Assembly: GCA_040289475.1 (NCBI GenBank)
Contig: PSLF01000016.1
Span: 1 to 34,406, forward strand
Reading direction: 5' to 3'
Length of the DNA stretch: 34,406 nucleotides
Source of the DNA: Acidimicrobiia bacterium
GTDB taxonomy: Bacteria; Actinomycetota; Acidimicrobiia; ATN3; PSLF01
The position numbers and the translations under genes are program-made. This document shows positions 8,133-17,913 of this stretch, one piece after another. Under the pieces are notes generated by a model. The model was not told the DNA's origin, searched no databases, and saw nothing but the letters and a program-made list of their open reading frames with translations. How positions within the stretch are numbered: the first letter of the stretch is position 1; every line of letters begins with the position of its first letter.

Positions 8133-11100
8133 TCATCCTCTAGACAGAGGAGCCGCAGACTGCAACTCCTTTAGGATCCGATTCCGCTCATCTAAAAGCT
8201 CGATTGCTTTACCCCCAATCTCCTTCATTCGCTCATTTACATTGTCAATGTCAATCTCGGATGGGTCGTTGTCTCCCAAGAACAAAAGAGAGCATCTGAC
8301 GACAGGGCGCCCAGTAGCGCGCCATAGGGCAAGCGCATATGCCGAGACCTGATAGCTGTAGTGCAAAACGAGCGTTTCTCGATCTCTGGCAGATTGGAGC
8401 GAGTCAGTCTTGTAGTCGGCAACGACGAGTCCGTCGTCTCTTTCGAGCACTAAGTCGGCATATCCCTCTATTGCCACGGCTTCATCGATCGGAGAACAGA
8501 CGTAGACTTCCTTGAAATGCCGGCAAAACGCTGCCTCCTTGGGTGTGCGGAGTTGCAAAGCCTTTGTGACCAGATCAATAACCAATGACTGGGGAGGAGC
8601 TTGGGAGCCAAGAGTAAAGAGGGTCTCAGAAACGGCAGACAAAATCGCTCTTTCGGGAGCCGCCAAATCAGCGGTCAGATCGAGTCTAGCAAGCGCCTCG
8701 TGGACCGCCCTTCCAACGGCCAACGGGTCAACATGTCCCCGAGTTCCTGAACGTGTTCGACTGGAGCTTCCAAAATCATAGGGCGCCAAGAGCTGAGCCA
8801 CCTCGGTAGCGGAGAAAATAGGGGGTCGCAGGGCAAGACCTCCTTGGACCCTGGGGAGAATTTGCAATGCGAGAGGTGTTGCTCGACGTCGATCATGTGA
8901 GGTGGAATCTCCATCTACCACATCGAGGGGGGGCTCCTCGGAACTGCTGTGTCTAGGACGATTCTCATACTTCATAGATGACGCAACAGCCAGAGAAACA
9001 CGATCCCTGTCGGCGCGGTCCGCTTTTGTCGGAGTAAACGTTGGTTCCCACCGTAGACGGCCCCAAGAACGTTCTTCGTAGACTGGGTCTCCCTTCGCAA
9101 CTTCGCTTTCTTCTATTCGTGGGAGCAGTTCAGCGATGGCTCGATCGACAGAGAAGCTTGATGGCTTTTTGTTTTTCTTGTAGCCCTTTGCATAACGGCT
9201 CACCACCAGATAGTCACGCGCTCGAGTAAAGGCAACATAAGCGAGGCGGACCTCCTCTTGAGCAGTTTGATCCTGCTTTGCTATTTGCAGCGAGGAAAAG
9301 CCTTCGGTCTCTATGCCAAGATCTTTTGCGCCAAGCCTCAGCTCGACAAAGTTGTCGCCACCAACGAGAACGTGCTGGGGCGGGACGCCAGAAGTCTTTA
9401 TCGCCGTACCAATGGCAAAAACGATCGGAAATTCAAGGCCCTTGGCCCCATGAATAGTAAGCACTCGGACAGCATTCTCGTCGGGTCCTGCGAAGACATT
9501 CTTTCCTACCTCACTTCCTTCTTCCCGCATGATCTCCATCCAACGCAGATACTCCCGGATCGACCGGCCGCCTTCTTCGAAAAACCTACGGGCGTCGTCT
9601 ATAAGTAGCCGGTAGCGTCGCCAGCGCTCCCTATAAGCCTTATCGAGGAGCGCTCCTTCCAAAATCCGTTGCGCCCTAAGAATCCGCTCTAGAAGTCGGG
9701 GCAGCGGGGTGTATCGGGACTCTTCGTGAAGGGACCTGATCATATCCATGCACGCGGCTACATACGCTTTACCTGTTGGCTTTCGACTAGCGTGACCGTC
9801 ATTGTCAGATCCCGTAGAAGTTCTTGAGGGTTCTAGCCCAGATGTGTACTGCCAGCAACGGTCCGTATTACCGCAAGCTACGTAGTACTCCAGTAAATCT
9901 TGGTCGCTGCAAGCGAAGATCGAGGACTTGAGCGCTGCCACGACTGAAACCGCGTCGAACGGATCCTCTATGCACGCAAGAATAGTCGAGATGTCATGTG
10001 CTTCCTGTGTCGAGTACAGCAGCTCTCCTGTCTCCAGACGGTACGGGATCTCGTATTCCTCGAAACTCCTCTCGAGAGCTGCCAGCCAGGTCCTGCCCCT
10101 AATCAAGACAGCTATGTCGCTAAATCTTGGGTGATCCACAAAACCACGACCATCCGAAGCAATCCTCTCTACACGCCAGCCCCCTTGCCCGTCAGCCCCT
10201 GTCGCCTCCAGAATAAGCGAGGCGACATGAGACATCTCTTCGTCTCTCACGTGTTCTGCAGAGCCAAATCTAGGGCCGCCGATTACTATCACTCGGGGAG
10301 CGGTCACTGGCTCCAAAAGAGTGTCTGTGGACTGCTCCACTTCCTTTGCCACAGTTCTCGCTGCTAGAAGCGGGACGAACTTCACAAGGTTCTCAACGCC
10401 TGCGGGACTGAGTCCGCCGTGTTGACCGTCATTGTCACTCTTATCGGGTTGGCCTTCTGATCCCGTGTATTGCTGAGGGTTCATCTTTCCAGAGAAAGCA
10501 GTTGCAAAGACTTCGTTTACGAACCCCACGATCTCGGGATGACACCTAAAGTTCGCTTGGAGCTGGCGGACGTAGCTTGACCACCTATCGGAGATCCGCT
10601 TCAGCACCGCTGGCTCGGCGCCCCTAAACGCATAGATCGATTGCTTTATATCGCCCACCACAACGAGCCGCCCGTCAGGAGGATCGGGCATATGCTGGTG
10701 GGATAGAACGCACTCGTCACTGGTCCGACTCCCACCTGTCATTACGCCGGAACACAGCCCCATGAGCGAAAAAATGAGTAATACCTGCAAAGAGTCGGTG
10801 TCCTGGAACTCATCGACAAGAAAGTAAGAGTATCGGCTGGGGAGCCGTTGTCTAATGTCGGGGCGGGTTTCCACAAGCTCAAGAGATATCGCCAGAAGGT
10901 CGTCGTAGGTAAGCTCACCAGTAGCCCTCCTGCTACGCGCTTCCTCTGCTGCAAAGCGGGCCAGGATTCCGAGAAATGACTGCGCACAGCGCTGGCCGAC
11001 TTGTCTGACCGCCTTATCTACGCACTCGGCGATATCCGCTACAGCAGTAGCTTGCGCTCCGGTACACCTCGATGTCCCCACGCTGTTCTTCAGTTTTTTT

Positions 11101-11984
11101 GTCAATTTGCTGAGCGCTCGCGCGTCAGCTATCAGCCTGTACAGCAAATCCTCAGATGGCTCTTCAGCCAATCCGTGCCGCAGTCGCTCACTGATGCGAA
11201 TACAGGCAAGTGCAGCCGGTTGCGCGGTTGTTGGAAGTAGCAATTGGATATCGTCGTGCTCTAGAGCGGCGACTGCATCGATTGCTGTGTTCAAAATCCG
11301 CTTGATTTCATCGAGAACTGGGGCTAGACGTCCCTCACTGAACTTCCAGAGTGCATCTGCTTGCCATTCTCGGGGATCACCGTCGCCCCTAGAAGAGCCA
11401 AGTTGCTTGGGAAGTAAAAGGAGGGCCCAGCTCCGTAGCAACTGGCGAACAAGAGACGACGATTTATAGAAAGGATCGTAGCCGAGACCCAAGAGGATCG
11501 CATGGAGCACTCGCCCACTCTCAGTTGTCAGCACTTGAGTAAGATACTCTTTCCACCTCTCCAAAGCTCCCGCCAGATAAATAGCGGGGTCTTGTACGCG
11601 AAAGGCGACTGGCACGCCAGCTTGGAGCGGAAACTCGGTTAGAATAGACTGTGCAAAACTATGGATCGTTGAAATCTTCGCAGAATCCAGCCGAGCCAGT
11701 ACGCTCTCTAATCGACGGCGTTTGGCAGCGTTGCTTGTCGCGCTGGCTTCGGCTGCTTTCAGAAGATTCTCTCGGAGCCGTTCTTTTAGTTCAAAGGCGG
11801 CCGCTTCGGTGAAGGTGATGGCGACCAAATTTTCGGGCTCGATTCTTTCCTCTATCAAACCGGTAGTGATCCGATCGACCACCAGCTGAGTCTTGCCGGT
11901 CCCAGCCCCAGCCATAACAACGTAGCTACGCTCTAAGCTCTCGGCGATCTCTAGCCGTATGTCGTGGTCCGGCGGCTGCGTCAT
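8133..11984 (-). CDS. addA: AddA-like ATP-dependent helicase/nuclease subunit A (UvrD/RecB family)
   Basis: The motor and 5'- or 3'-strand nuclease subunit of a RecBCD-type enzyme that resects double-strand breaks for RecA-dependent repair. All superfamily 1A motifs are present in 1283 residues: Walker A A-G-A-G-T-G-K-T 25-32, T-I-H-S-F 106-110, V-D-E-F-Q-D-T-D 390-397, G-D-I-K-Q-S-I-Y-A-F-R-G 444-455, N-F-R-C-H-P 478-483, T-I-H-G-A-K-G-L-E-F-P 843-853 and Y-V-A-F-T-R-A-R 916-923. A C-terminal PD-(D/E)XK nuclease follows: G-R-A-V-H 1091-1095, D-Y-K-T-D 1190-1194 and Q-V-S-A-Y 1212-1216. Its ATG overlaps the addB stop as ATGA, so translation is coupled. Two Ser/Asp/Gly-rich loops near 505-525 and 718-732 share DNA sequence and look like insertions. 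Confidence 0.93.
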   Translation of the reverse strand: MTQPPDHDIRLEIAESLERSYVVMAGAGTGKTQLVVDRITTGLIEERIEPENLVAITFTEAAAFELKERLRENLLKAAEASATSNAAKRRRLESVLARLDSAKISTIHSFAQSILTEFPLQAGVPVAFRVQDPAIYLAGALERWKEYLTQVLTTESGRVLHAILLGLGYDPFYKSSSLVRQLLRSWALLLLPKQLGSSRGDGDPREWQADALWKFSEGRLAPVLDEIKRILNTAIDAVAALEHDDIQLLLPTTAQPAALACIRISERLRHGLAEEPSEDLLYRLIADARALSKLTKKLKNSVGTSRCTGAQATAVADIAECVDKAVRQVGQRCAQSFLGILARFAAEEARSRRATGELTYDDLLAISLELVETRPDIRQRLPSRYSYFLVDEFQDTDSLQVLLIFSLMGLCSGVMTGGSRTSDECVLSHQHMPDPPDGRLVVVGDIKQSIYAFRGAEPAVLKRISDRWSSYVRQLQANFRCHPEIVGFVNEVFATAFSGKMNPQQYTGSEGQPDKSDNDGQHGGLSPAGVENLVKFVPLLAARTVAKEVEQSTDTLLEPVTAPRVIVIGGPRFGSAEHVRDEEMSHVASLILEATGADGQGGWRVERIASDGRGFVDHPRFSDIAVLIRGRTWLAALERSFEEYEIPYRLETGELLYSTQEAHDISTILACIEDPFDAVSVVAALKSSIFACSDQDLLEYYVACGNTDRCWQYTSGLEPSRTSTGSDNDGHASRKPTGKAYVAACMDMIRSLHEESRYTPLPRLLERILRAQRILEGALLDKAYRERWRRYRLLIDDARRFFEEGGRSIREYLRWMEIMREEGSEVGKNVFAGPDENAVRVLTIHGAKGLEFPIVFAIGTAIKTSGVPPQHVLVGGDNFVELRLGAKDLGIETEGFSSLQIAKQDQTAQEEVRLAYVAFTRARDYLVVSRYAKGYKKNKKPSSFSVDRAIAELLPRIEESEVAKGDPVYEERSWGRLRWEPTFTPTKADRADRDRVSLAVASSMKYENRPRHSSSEEPPLDVVDGDSTSHDRRRATPLALQILPRVQGGLALRPPIFSATEVAQLLAPYDFGSSSRTRSGTRGHVDPLAVGRAVHEALARLDLTADLAAPERAILSAVSETLFTLGSQAPPQSLVIDLVTKALQLRTPKEAAFCRHFKEVYVCSPIDEAVAIEGYADLVLERDDGLVVADYKTDSLQSARDRETLVLHYSYQVSAYALALWRATGRPVVRCSLLFLGDNDPSEIDIDNVNERMKEIGGKAIELLDERNRILKELQSAAPLSRG

Positions 11985-14900
11985 TTGTCTTGCTCCGGTA
12001 CAGTTGTGAGCTGGGTGTACCTGACAAATACTGGATCGTTCTCTTTCCTCTTGGCGATGCGTGCCCGGTCTTGAGTACAGACACGGTTGAAGTCGCAGGA
12101 ATCGCAGTTTTCACCGGGGGAACGGTAACTTTCGGGACCAGGATTCGGAACGAACAGCCCGAAACGGATGCAGTCCACCATCTCCGCTAGAAAGTACTTG
12201 ACTGCCTCGAGATCGGAGACATCAACACTTCCGGCGTATACGGTGTTCGCCGCCGAGGACAAGTCAATCTGCCAAATCATGCCCCGCATGCGTTTTGGTT
12301 GACAATCTTCGAGACGTGCCGAACACAACATGTATAGGGGAATCTGGAGGAATTTACCGCCAGCAAGCAGATCATTGATTTTCACCCCCTCAACGTCTTC
12401 GACCTCCTCGGGTTCTAAGGCATCCGACGCTTCGGTAACCTTGTGAAGAACCTTGCCGTACAAATTATGTTTATTAGAGGCGGACCGAGTGGACTTGAAG
12501 TCGACGACTACCAGCTCTTCGCCGTGCCCTACGCGGTCGATTCGGTCTGCTCGTCCCCTCACATGAACTTCGTGCCCGTCACGACCCACCACGATTTTCT
12601 CGTCAAAGGCGTACTCAAACTTCCAGGGTCGCTGGCCGAAGTTCATCTCGAGGCACTCCTGTACAGCAACAGCGTTTTCAAGGGCACGGAGCAGTTGAGG
12701 TTTGATCCTTTCGAGCGAAAAAAAGCCTCCCCCGGGTGCCGCATCCGAAAAGTATTCCTCGAAAACTTCGTCGATAATCTCGCCAAGGCTAGTAAGTCTC
12801 TCATCTAACCCTTGGGGACTCTTTTCGTCTGAAGCAAACAATCTATGCAGGACCTCGTGGATAGCACTTCCCAAGTCTTTGCCTTGCACTTCGGAGATGT
12901 CTTCGGGTCTGTCCAGGGAGGAGACTGAGAGCACCTGGCCGAGGAAAAACCTGTACGGACAGACAGCCCAGTGCTCAAGAGACGTTGGGCGTACTACATC
13001 GGTGTTCGGCACTCCGCCATTTACAGCGACAATGCCCCACCACTCGTTCACATCCCGAGACTCGAGAGCCTCGTGTCGGAGAGCGCGCCTTGCGAGAGAT
13101 GGCTCGGAAGAGAAAAGGCTGCAGCGGGCAATGGGCACCCCATCTTCCAACTCTTCCAAGATCTCCAATAGGTTGGCTTCTTGCGCTTCGGCCGCTCCCA
13201 GCTGTTTTATCCCCGCCTCAAGCGAAGGAACGTACAGATGCCAGTCACCACATTTGCCAGAGTTTAAGTCCTCATTTCGAAGAAGGCGGGGCTCTCGCTT
13301 ATTTTCGGTAACAGATTCTCCTTCCTCACTGACCTTTGCACGGGCATTGGCCATATCGAGGACCCACCATGAAGCATGTGCGAAGCGAGACTGACGCAAA
13401 TCGACTATCGGATAACAAAGCACTCTGCGGCGGGCACTCGCCAGAAGCGTATACAGGCGAAGCCGTTGCTCTTGCGGGCTCGGCCCTCGCCTGGAAACCT
13501 CGGGCCGACCCAGAACCGCTGCTGCGGGGCGCAACAAGGAATCTTCCGATTCGGGTACAGGAAGTGCGCCCTCTTGCGCACCCACAACTACAACATGGCT
13601 CATTGCAGTCCCGGCGAGGTTGTGAAGGGGCCCGACGCCCAGACCTCTTGGCTTTTCTCCTCTATCCCACGGTTCCTCGAGCACTTCTTTGACTTCGGAT
13701 ACAAAGTCATCGAGCGTGACTTGGCCTCCTACCGCATCGAGCCGCGAAAGCGATGTCAATGCCGATACCACAGGTGTCAGGCCATCAACATCCCTCCCCA
13801 GCACAAGCGCTGCTCCTTCACGCGTGCCCGCCGCCGGAGCAAGAAGTTTGGTTACCAAATGAGCGATGGCGTCGACCGCCTCTGACCACGAAGGGAGCGA
13901 TGGATCGTTCGGCTCCTGCGGCGGGGAGAAGCTTTTCGTCTCGAGAAATGCTGCGGGAACCGATGAACACAACATCTCGACGAAGGCGTGGGCAGCCTCG
14001 ATTGCTGTTTCTCTTCTTGAGCCAGAGTTTATTGATTTTGCTCTGGAGGCCGAAGAATCTCGATCCTTCTCCAACCGTTCCATCCAGACACCAGGACCTG
14101 CAACAATCCCTTTCTCTCTGGAGAGCGCATCCCAGTACTCGGGTGTTATCGCGAAGCTTTGTCCGTTGAACTCGAAACGCCGAGCGCTGGGTGGCACGGC
14201 AGCGGCAAGAGAAATCACGGCATCCCGCCTAAAACCTGATTCCAAGACGAGAAGCAGCCTTTCGAGAACAGCTCCCGCGACTGTCTCGGAAAGCTTGGTT
14301 CGCTCAGAAGCCCAAAACTCGACTTCTGCCTCCTTCAAATAGTCGAACAGCATCTGTTCGTACGGTGAAATAGATGCGTAGGCAATGGCTATCTTGCTGG
14401 GATCCACTCCCTTCCTGACCCAACCCTGTGCTATCCGGATTGAGCTCCTGATCTCCTCCTCGGCATCAAAGGAGGTGCAAATTTCGACCAGGGGAGCAGA
14501 AGGGGGACTCGTACTGAAGTCATATTTTTCGACACAGGAAATTGCCTCGAGTCCTGCGATGCGATCGAGCACCGTCTCCAAGTAGCTATCTGCGTCAGGA
14601 TCCCCCGTCGTGCCAGCTATCACATACTGAGGAGAAACTCTAGAAAGCGAGGCGATAAGTCTTTCTTCTCTGTAGCTGAGACCCATTGGTAAGTACCAGA
14701 TAGGCACAGGTATATCTGTCACTGCCTTATCCTCGAGGGCCTTTTGGGCGGAGACAAATAAGTCAGCCGGAGAGAGATATTCAGCAGCTAAAGCTCGCTT
14801 GTACTCAAGAAATGCTTCGATCACCATCACGGTGTCATAGGGAATGCCATGGATCGCCGCGGCACTCACTAGATTTGTAAGTTCTTCTCTGTCGGCATAC

Positions 14901-15319
14901 TCGTCTAGTCGCCTGAAGCTCTCCACAAGCGCGTCGATGCTTCGAGGGGACCGGAGCATCTCGGTCTGATCTACTCCCAGAAAACCGCTAAATCTTGATG
15001 GCCTCGCTCGCGATACTTCGTCGACTGCTTTCCTAGCGAACCACCGGCTCGTAGAGGTATCGAGGGTACGTCTCGATCCAGTGAGTCCGGCCATTCCAGC
15101 GAGGTGTGAGGCAAGGCGAAGCGACGTACCGAACATTACGTTGACGAACCCCCTCCGCGTTCCGATTGCCAACGCGCGACGAATAGAAATCTCTGCTTCT
15201 CTGGAGGGAGCAACGACGAAGACCGGACGAAATGCGTCATCATCCTTGCATTGCGCGATAACCAATGCCAGCGCTTCGAGGGACTTAGGTCCTACTGAGC
15301 ACTTAATAATCTTTATCAC
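11981..15319 (-). CDS. addB: AddB-like helicase/nuclease subunit B with 4Fe-4S nuclease domain
   Basis: Partner of AddA in double-strand-break resection. The 1112-residue product resembles AddB/RecC scaffolds: a degenerate helicase fold with no Walker A visible near the N-terminus, the V-V-V-V-G-A-Q-E-G-A-L-P block in the middle, and a C-terminal PD-(D/E)XK nuclease (G-R-A-D-R-I-D-R then V-V-V-D-F-K-S-T). Cys787 and the C-terminal Cys1072, Cys1075 and Cys1081 fit the four ligands of the iron-sulfur staple known in AddB. The GTG at 15319 is chosen because AAAGGAG lies seven bases upstream; an adjacent in-frame TTG at 15322 is too close to it. Actinobacteria often use AdnAB, whose both subunits have motor motifs; the absence here of a second motor fits AddAB better. 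Confidence 0.88.
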   Translation of the reverse strand: MIKIIKCSVGPKSLEALALVIAQCKDDDAFRPVFVVAPSREAEISIRRALAIGTRRGFVNVMFGTSLRLASHLAGMAGLTGSRRTLDTSTSRWFARKAVDEVSRARPSRFSGFLGVDQTEMLRSPRSIDALVESFRRLDEYADREELTNLVSAAAIHGIPYDTVMVIEAFLEYKRALAAEYLSPADLFVSAQKALEDKAVTDIPVPIWYLPMGLSYREERLIASLSRVSPQYVIAGTTGDPDADSYLETVLDRIAGLEAISCVEKYDFSTSPPSAPLVEICTSFDAEEEIRSSIRIAQGWVRKGVDPSKIAIAYASISPYEQMLFDYLKEAEVEFWASERTKLSETVAGAVLERLLLVLESGFRRDAVISLAAAVPPSARRFEFNGQSFAITPEYWDALSREKGIVAGPGVWMERLEKDRDSSASRAKSINSGSRRETAIEAAHAFVEMLCSSVPAAFLETKSFSPPQEPNDPSLPSWSEAVDAIAHLVTKLLAPAAGTREGAALVLGRDVDGLTPVVSALTSLSRLDAVGGQVTLDDFVSEVKEVLEEPWDRGEKPRGLGVGPLHNLAGTAMSHVVVVGAQEGALPVPESEDSLLRPAAAVLGRPEVSRRGPSPQEQRLRLYTLLASARRRVLCYPIVDLRQSRFAHASWWVLDMANARAKVSEEGESVTENKREPRLLRNEDLNSGKCGDWHLYVPSLEAGIKQLGAAEAQEANLLEILEELEDGVPIARCSLFSSEPSLARRALRHEALESRDVNEWWGIVAVNGGVPNTDVVRPTSLEHWAVCPYRFFLGQVLSVSSLDRPEDISEVQGKDLGSAIHEVLHRLFASDEKSPQGLDERLTSLGEIIDEVFEEYFSDAAPGGGFFSLERIKPQLLRALENAVAVQECLEMNFGQRPWKFEYAFDEKIVVGRDGHEVHVRGRADRIDRVGHGEELVVVDFKSTRSASNKHNLYGKVLHKVTEASDALEPEEVEDVEGVKINDLLAGGKFLQIPLYMLCSARLEDCQPKRMRGMIWQIDLSSAANTVYAGSVDVSDLEAVKYFLAEMVDCIRFGLFVPNPGPESYRSPGENCDSCDFNRVCTQDRARIAKRKENDPVFVRYTQLTTVPEQDK

Positions 15320-15440
15320 CAACGCGCTCCTTTGTTGGTAGGCGGGCTATCATCATGTTCTCGTGCTCAATCCTATGCAAGGGGTACGACAAATCCAGAC
15401 GAGTCCCGGCTGAGGAAATGAAACGATCGGGCAAAGCATT

Positions 15441-16259
15441 GTGACGCGAGGAGACATCCTCGCTGTGTATGCACATCCAGACGACGAGTCGTGGTCGTGC
15501 GCGGGCCTCTTTTCTTACTATGGCCTACGAGGCCTAGAGTCCCGCCTGCTCACGGCAACATACGGCGAAGCTGGATTCCAGCCTGAAATCGTCGAACGCA
15601 CTCCAGAACATCAACGGAAAGCGACAAGGGAAGCCGAGCTTGGAGAGGCCGCCCGGATTGTGGGATTGGCAGGATTCGAGATTATAGGCTTTCCCGACGG
15701 AGTCCTCGAGAGTTGCCTCGCTGCTTTAGAGCAAGCGGTAGCAGAGAGAATGCTGCGTTACCGTCCTCGGATAGTAATCACCTTTGACGAAACAGGGGTT
15801 ACCGGTCATCGGGACCACATTGCGGTACACGCTGCTACCACTGCTGCCTTTGCCAAGGTAGCTCCGCCAGGATCCCGCCTCCTCTACAACATTCTTCCCG
15901 AGCGAGTCAATGCTGTGGTCACAGCGGCCGTTGGTTCAGAGAGCCCGGGGAATCCGGTAGAAAGGTTTGTTATCAAAAAGTGGAACGGGCCTCCTCCCCA
16001 AAAAGATGGCTCGGCAGGAGCATTTTGCGTACCAGACGACCGCATTGCCGTCGTCCTTGATGTCAGGGCTTTTGTAGATGCAAAGCGAGATGCGATTCTC
16101 GCTCACCGATCGCAGGTCGCAGGATCGTCATTCTTATCGCAACTCCCCAAAGGTGTACTAGAGGCCTTCCTGGGATGGGAGTACTTTCAACTAGGCGCTG
16201 GTCCTGCCTACCCCAAGCTGCCGGCTCGAGATGTCTTTGAAGGAATGGATCTAGACTGA
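15441..16259 (+). CDS. PIG-L/LmbE-family zinc deacetylase
   Basis: A 272-residue metal-dependent N-deacetylase. A-H-P-D-D-E at 11-16 supplies two zinc ligands (His12, Asp15) and the general base (Asp14) by analogy with MshB; T-G-H-R-D-H in mid-protein supplies the remaining active-site histidines. In Actinobacteria such proteins include the mycothiol enzymes MshB and Mca, but other members act on other N-acetylated or amide sugars, and the sequence does not separate these. The start is a GTG without a good Shine-Dalgarno sequence; a nine-codon frame just upstream (15418-15444) ends overlapping it as GTGA. The gene diverges from addB and converges with a DUF3105 gene. Confidence 0.85.
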   Translation: MTRGDILAVYAHPDDESWSCAGLFSYYGLRGLESRLLTATYGEAGFQPEIVERTPEHQRKATREAELGEAARIVGLAGFEIIGFPDGVLESCLAALEQAVAERMLRYRPRIVITFDETGVTGHRDHIAVHAATTAAFAKVAPPGSRLLYNILPERVNAVVTAAVGSESPGNPVERFVIKKWNGPPPQKDGSAGAFCVPDDRIAVVLDVRAFVDAKRDAILAHRSQVAGSSFLSQLPKGVLEAFLGWEYFQLGAGPAYPKLPARDVFEGMDLD

Positions 16260-16323
16260 GCCTCGGCAACAGGGCGGTCACTTCGCAGACGGCAAAAGAG
16301 CGCATCCACGCTTAAACCTTTTG

Positions 16324-16352
16324 TGCCGGGGAGTCAGCCGCACCCCGGGGCA
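16324..16352. terminator. GC-rich hairpin between convergent genes, candidate bidirectional terminator
   Basis: TGCCGGGG (16324-16331) can pair with CCCC and GGCA (16343-16352, with two unpaired G) around an 11-base loop. It lies 3 bases beyond the stop of the DUF3105 gene and about 65 beyond the deacetylase stop. There is no T run on either side, so intrinsic termination is uncertain. Confidence 0.35.
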
Positions 16353-16355
16353 GCC

Positions 16356-17045
16356 TCAACCCATCCTGACTTTCTCGGGTCCCTTGTTCTTGAAAGCGTC
16401 CTGGAACTGACGGAGCGCTTGCAGGTCGAAGTTTCGGCAAGTCTGGCTCCGACCCCAAGCGGTGATCACCATGCGGGCACCACCCGGCAGGGGCTCCGAA
16501 CGAGGAACAGCCACCATGAATGACTTCTTCTCGGAAATCGCATCCTTGAGCCGCTCGGCAACCTCTTGGTCTCCCTCGTTGTACCAAATCACGATCTGTC
16601 CATGCTCCAAACTGTGAGTCGTGAGCTCTTTTGGAATCTCCGTGGTATAGAAGCCATCGTCTGGCGGAGGCGGAGTTCCCCAGTGCTTGCCACCCGCGGG
16701 AGGATCTTGAGGATACGAGATGGGTTGGCCTTCGGGTACGTGCTCCCGGTCGTCTACCTGAAAAGTCTTGATAGGATCGCAATTCTCGGTAGCCCCGTCG
16801 TTAGGAAGCGTAATCTCGCCTCGAGGCTTGTTTATGGCAACTATAACGATGACTCCTAAGATCACCAGAGCAACGACCACTGCGCCAGTAATGGCATTTT
16901 TCCGAACCTTCTGACGCCTCTCTAGCTCCTGTTGCAGCCGCTTTTGAGCCTTGCGCTCGGCCTTGGAAAGCTGTCTCGACCGAGGGTTTGAATTTGCCTT
17001 CGTGGCTTGCCCCGAGTTTTTAGCTTCTTTAGTTACCTTTGCCAA
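16356..17045 (-). CDS. DUF3105 membrane-anchored protein
   Basis: A 229-residue protein of unknown function. Residues 1-50 are highly basic and probably cytoplasmic, one membrane helix spans about 51-72, and the rest should be outside the membrane. That domain has the DUF3105 hallmarks: H-W-G (121-123), a proline-rich Y-P-Q-D-P-P...P-P-P-P stretch, and H-S-L-E-H-G (144-149) followed by V-I-W-Y. Two cysteines in the outer domain (Cys89 and one near 203) could form a disulfide. The start is TTG at 17045, supported by GGAGG seven bases upstream. The patatin-like gene ends 52 bases upstream, so the two may be cotranscribed. The conserved histidines suggest metal or cofactor binding, but that is inference. 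Confidence 0.8.
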   Translation of the reverse strand: MAKVTKEAKNSGQATKANSNPRSRQLSKAERKAQKRLQQELERRQKVRKNAITGAVVVALVILGVIVIVAINKPRGEITLPNDGATENCDPIKTFQVDDREHVPEGQPISYPQDPPAGGKHWGTPPPPDDGFYTTEIPKELTTHSLEHGQIVIWYNEGDQEVAERLKDAISEKKSFMVAVPRSEPLPGGARMVITAWGRSQTCRNFDLQALRQFQDAFKNKGPEKVRMG

Positions 17046-17097
17046 TTTCTTTCCTCCGAGAGTCCTAAGGGCAAATCCTAAGGAAAGAATCCGTTTC

Positions 17098-17913
17098 TCA
17101 CGCCGCGGCCCGCTCCAGGTACTCTTTGGACATTCTGTACGCTTCCTCTATTAGCTCATCACTCTTGGTGAACTCGTCGAACGCCAAGCCTGGGTAATCG
17201 GGTTTCGGTAAAACAACCACTCGAGGATCTTCAGAGTACTTCTTGACCTCGCTGAGCCAGCGCTGGCTCTTAGCTATAGAGAAAGCTTGATACATTACGT
17301 CCCACGCCGATCTGATGCGACCAGCTTCGACCTCCGAAGAGACATTCAATACGAAAATGCGCCTCACCCCTTTCTCGTCAGCCACTGAGATTGGGACGTT
17401 GTCGACGACCCCGCCATCTATAAGCCTCCTGCCCTCGTAATAGACAGGAGGAAATGCTCCGGGCAGTGCGGTGCTGGCCAGTAGTGCTGGTCTTAGTGGG
17501 CCTCTGGAAAAGACCACCTCTTCTCCGGTGTCTAGGTCACAGGCGACTACCTTTAGGCGAACTGGCAAGTCCTCAATACGCTCGAACACGAGGTTAGAGT
17601 CGATTAGCTTCTCTAGGCCATCCCGCGCATAGAGATGGTCCTGGCGCAACCCTAGGAGTAGACGGACAAGTCGGTTGCCAGAAAAAATGTGGGCATCAGT
17701 ACTTCCGCCCCACGTTCTAATCAACCTACCGAGGCCCTGCGGTCCCGGCCATTGGCAAAGAACTGCGCCATTGAGGGCGCCAACGGAACATCCCACGACA
17801 AGATCGGGGTAGATCTCTCTCTCATACAGTGCCCGTATCATGCCCACCTGCAAGGCGCCGAAGACGCCACCTCCTGAGAGAACAAATGCAGTCAAGCCGC
17901 GCTTTTTTCCCAA
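17098..17913 (-). CDS. Patatin-like phospholipase (RssA-like)
   Basis: A serine lipid acyl hydrolase of 271 residues. The oxyanion loop S-G-G-G-V-F-G is at 13-19, the nucleophile motif G-C-S-V-G at 41-45 (Ser43) and the catalytic D-G-G at 166-168, giving the patatin Ser-Asp dyad. No signal peptide or membrane segment is seen, so it is probably cytoplasmic or peripheral. The start is the TTG at 17913, chosen because the product begins just before the first conserved strand; upstream GGTGGGG is a modest ribosome binding site, so the exact start is uncertain. It diverges from the nuo cluster and precedes the DUF3105 gene. Substrate lipid unknown. Confidence 0.87.
   Translation of the reverse strand: MGKKRGLTAFVLSGGGVFGALQVGMIRALYEREIYPDLVVGCSVGALNGAVLCQWPGPQGLGRLIRTWGGSTDAHIFSGNRLVRLLLGLRQDHLYARDGLEKLIDSNLVFERIEDLPVRLKVVACDLDTGEEVVFSRGPLRPALLASTALPGAFPPVYYEGRRLIDGGVVDNVPISVADEKGVRRIFVLNVSSEVEAGRIRSAWDVMYQAFSIAKSQRWLSEVKKYSEDPRVVVLPKPDYPGLAFDEFTKSDELIEEAYRMSKEYLERAAA

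Noticed and set aside
12702-14342. Several plus-strand frames of 108-230 codons
   Set aside because: All lie antisense to addB, whose conserved nuclease and cysteine motifs cover the same bases; none has a good ribosome binding site or recognisable domain.
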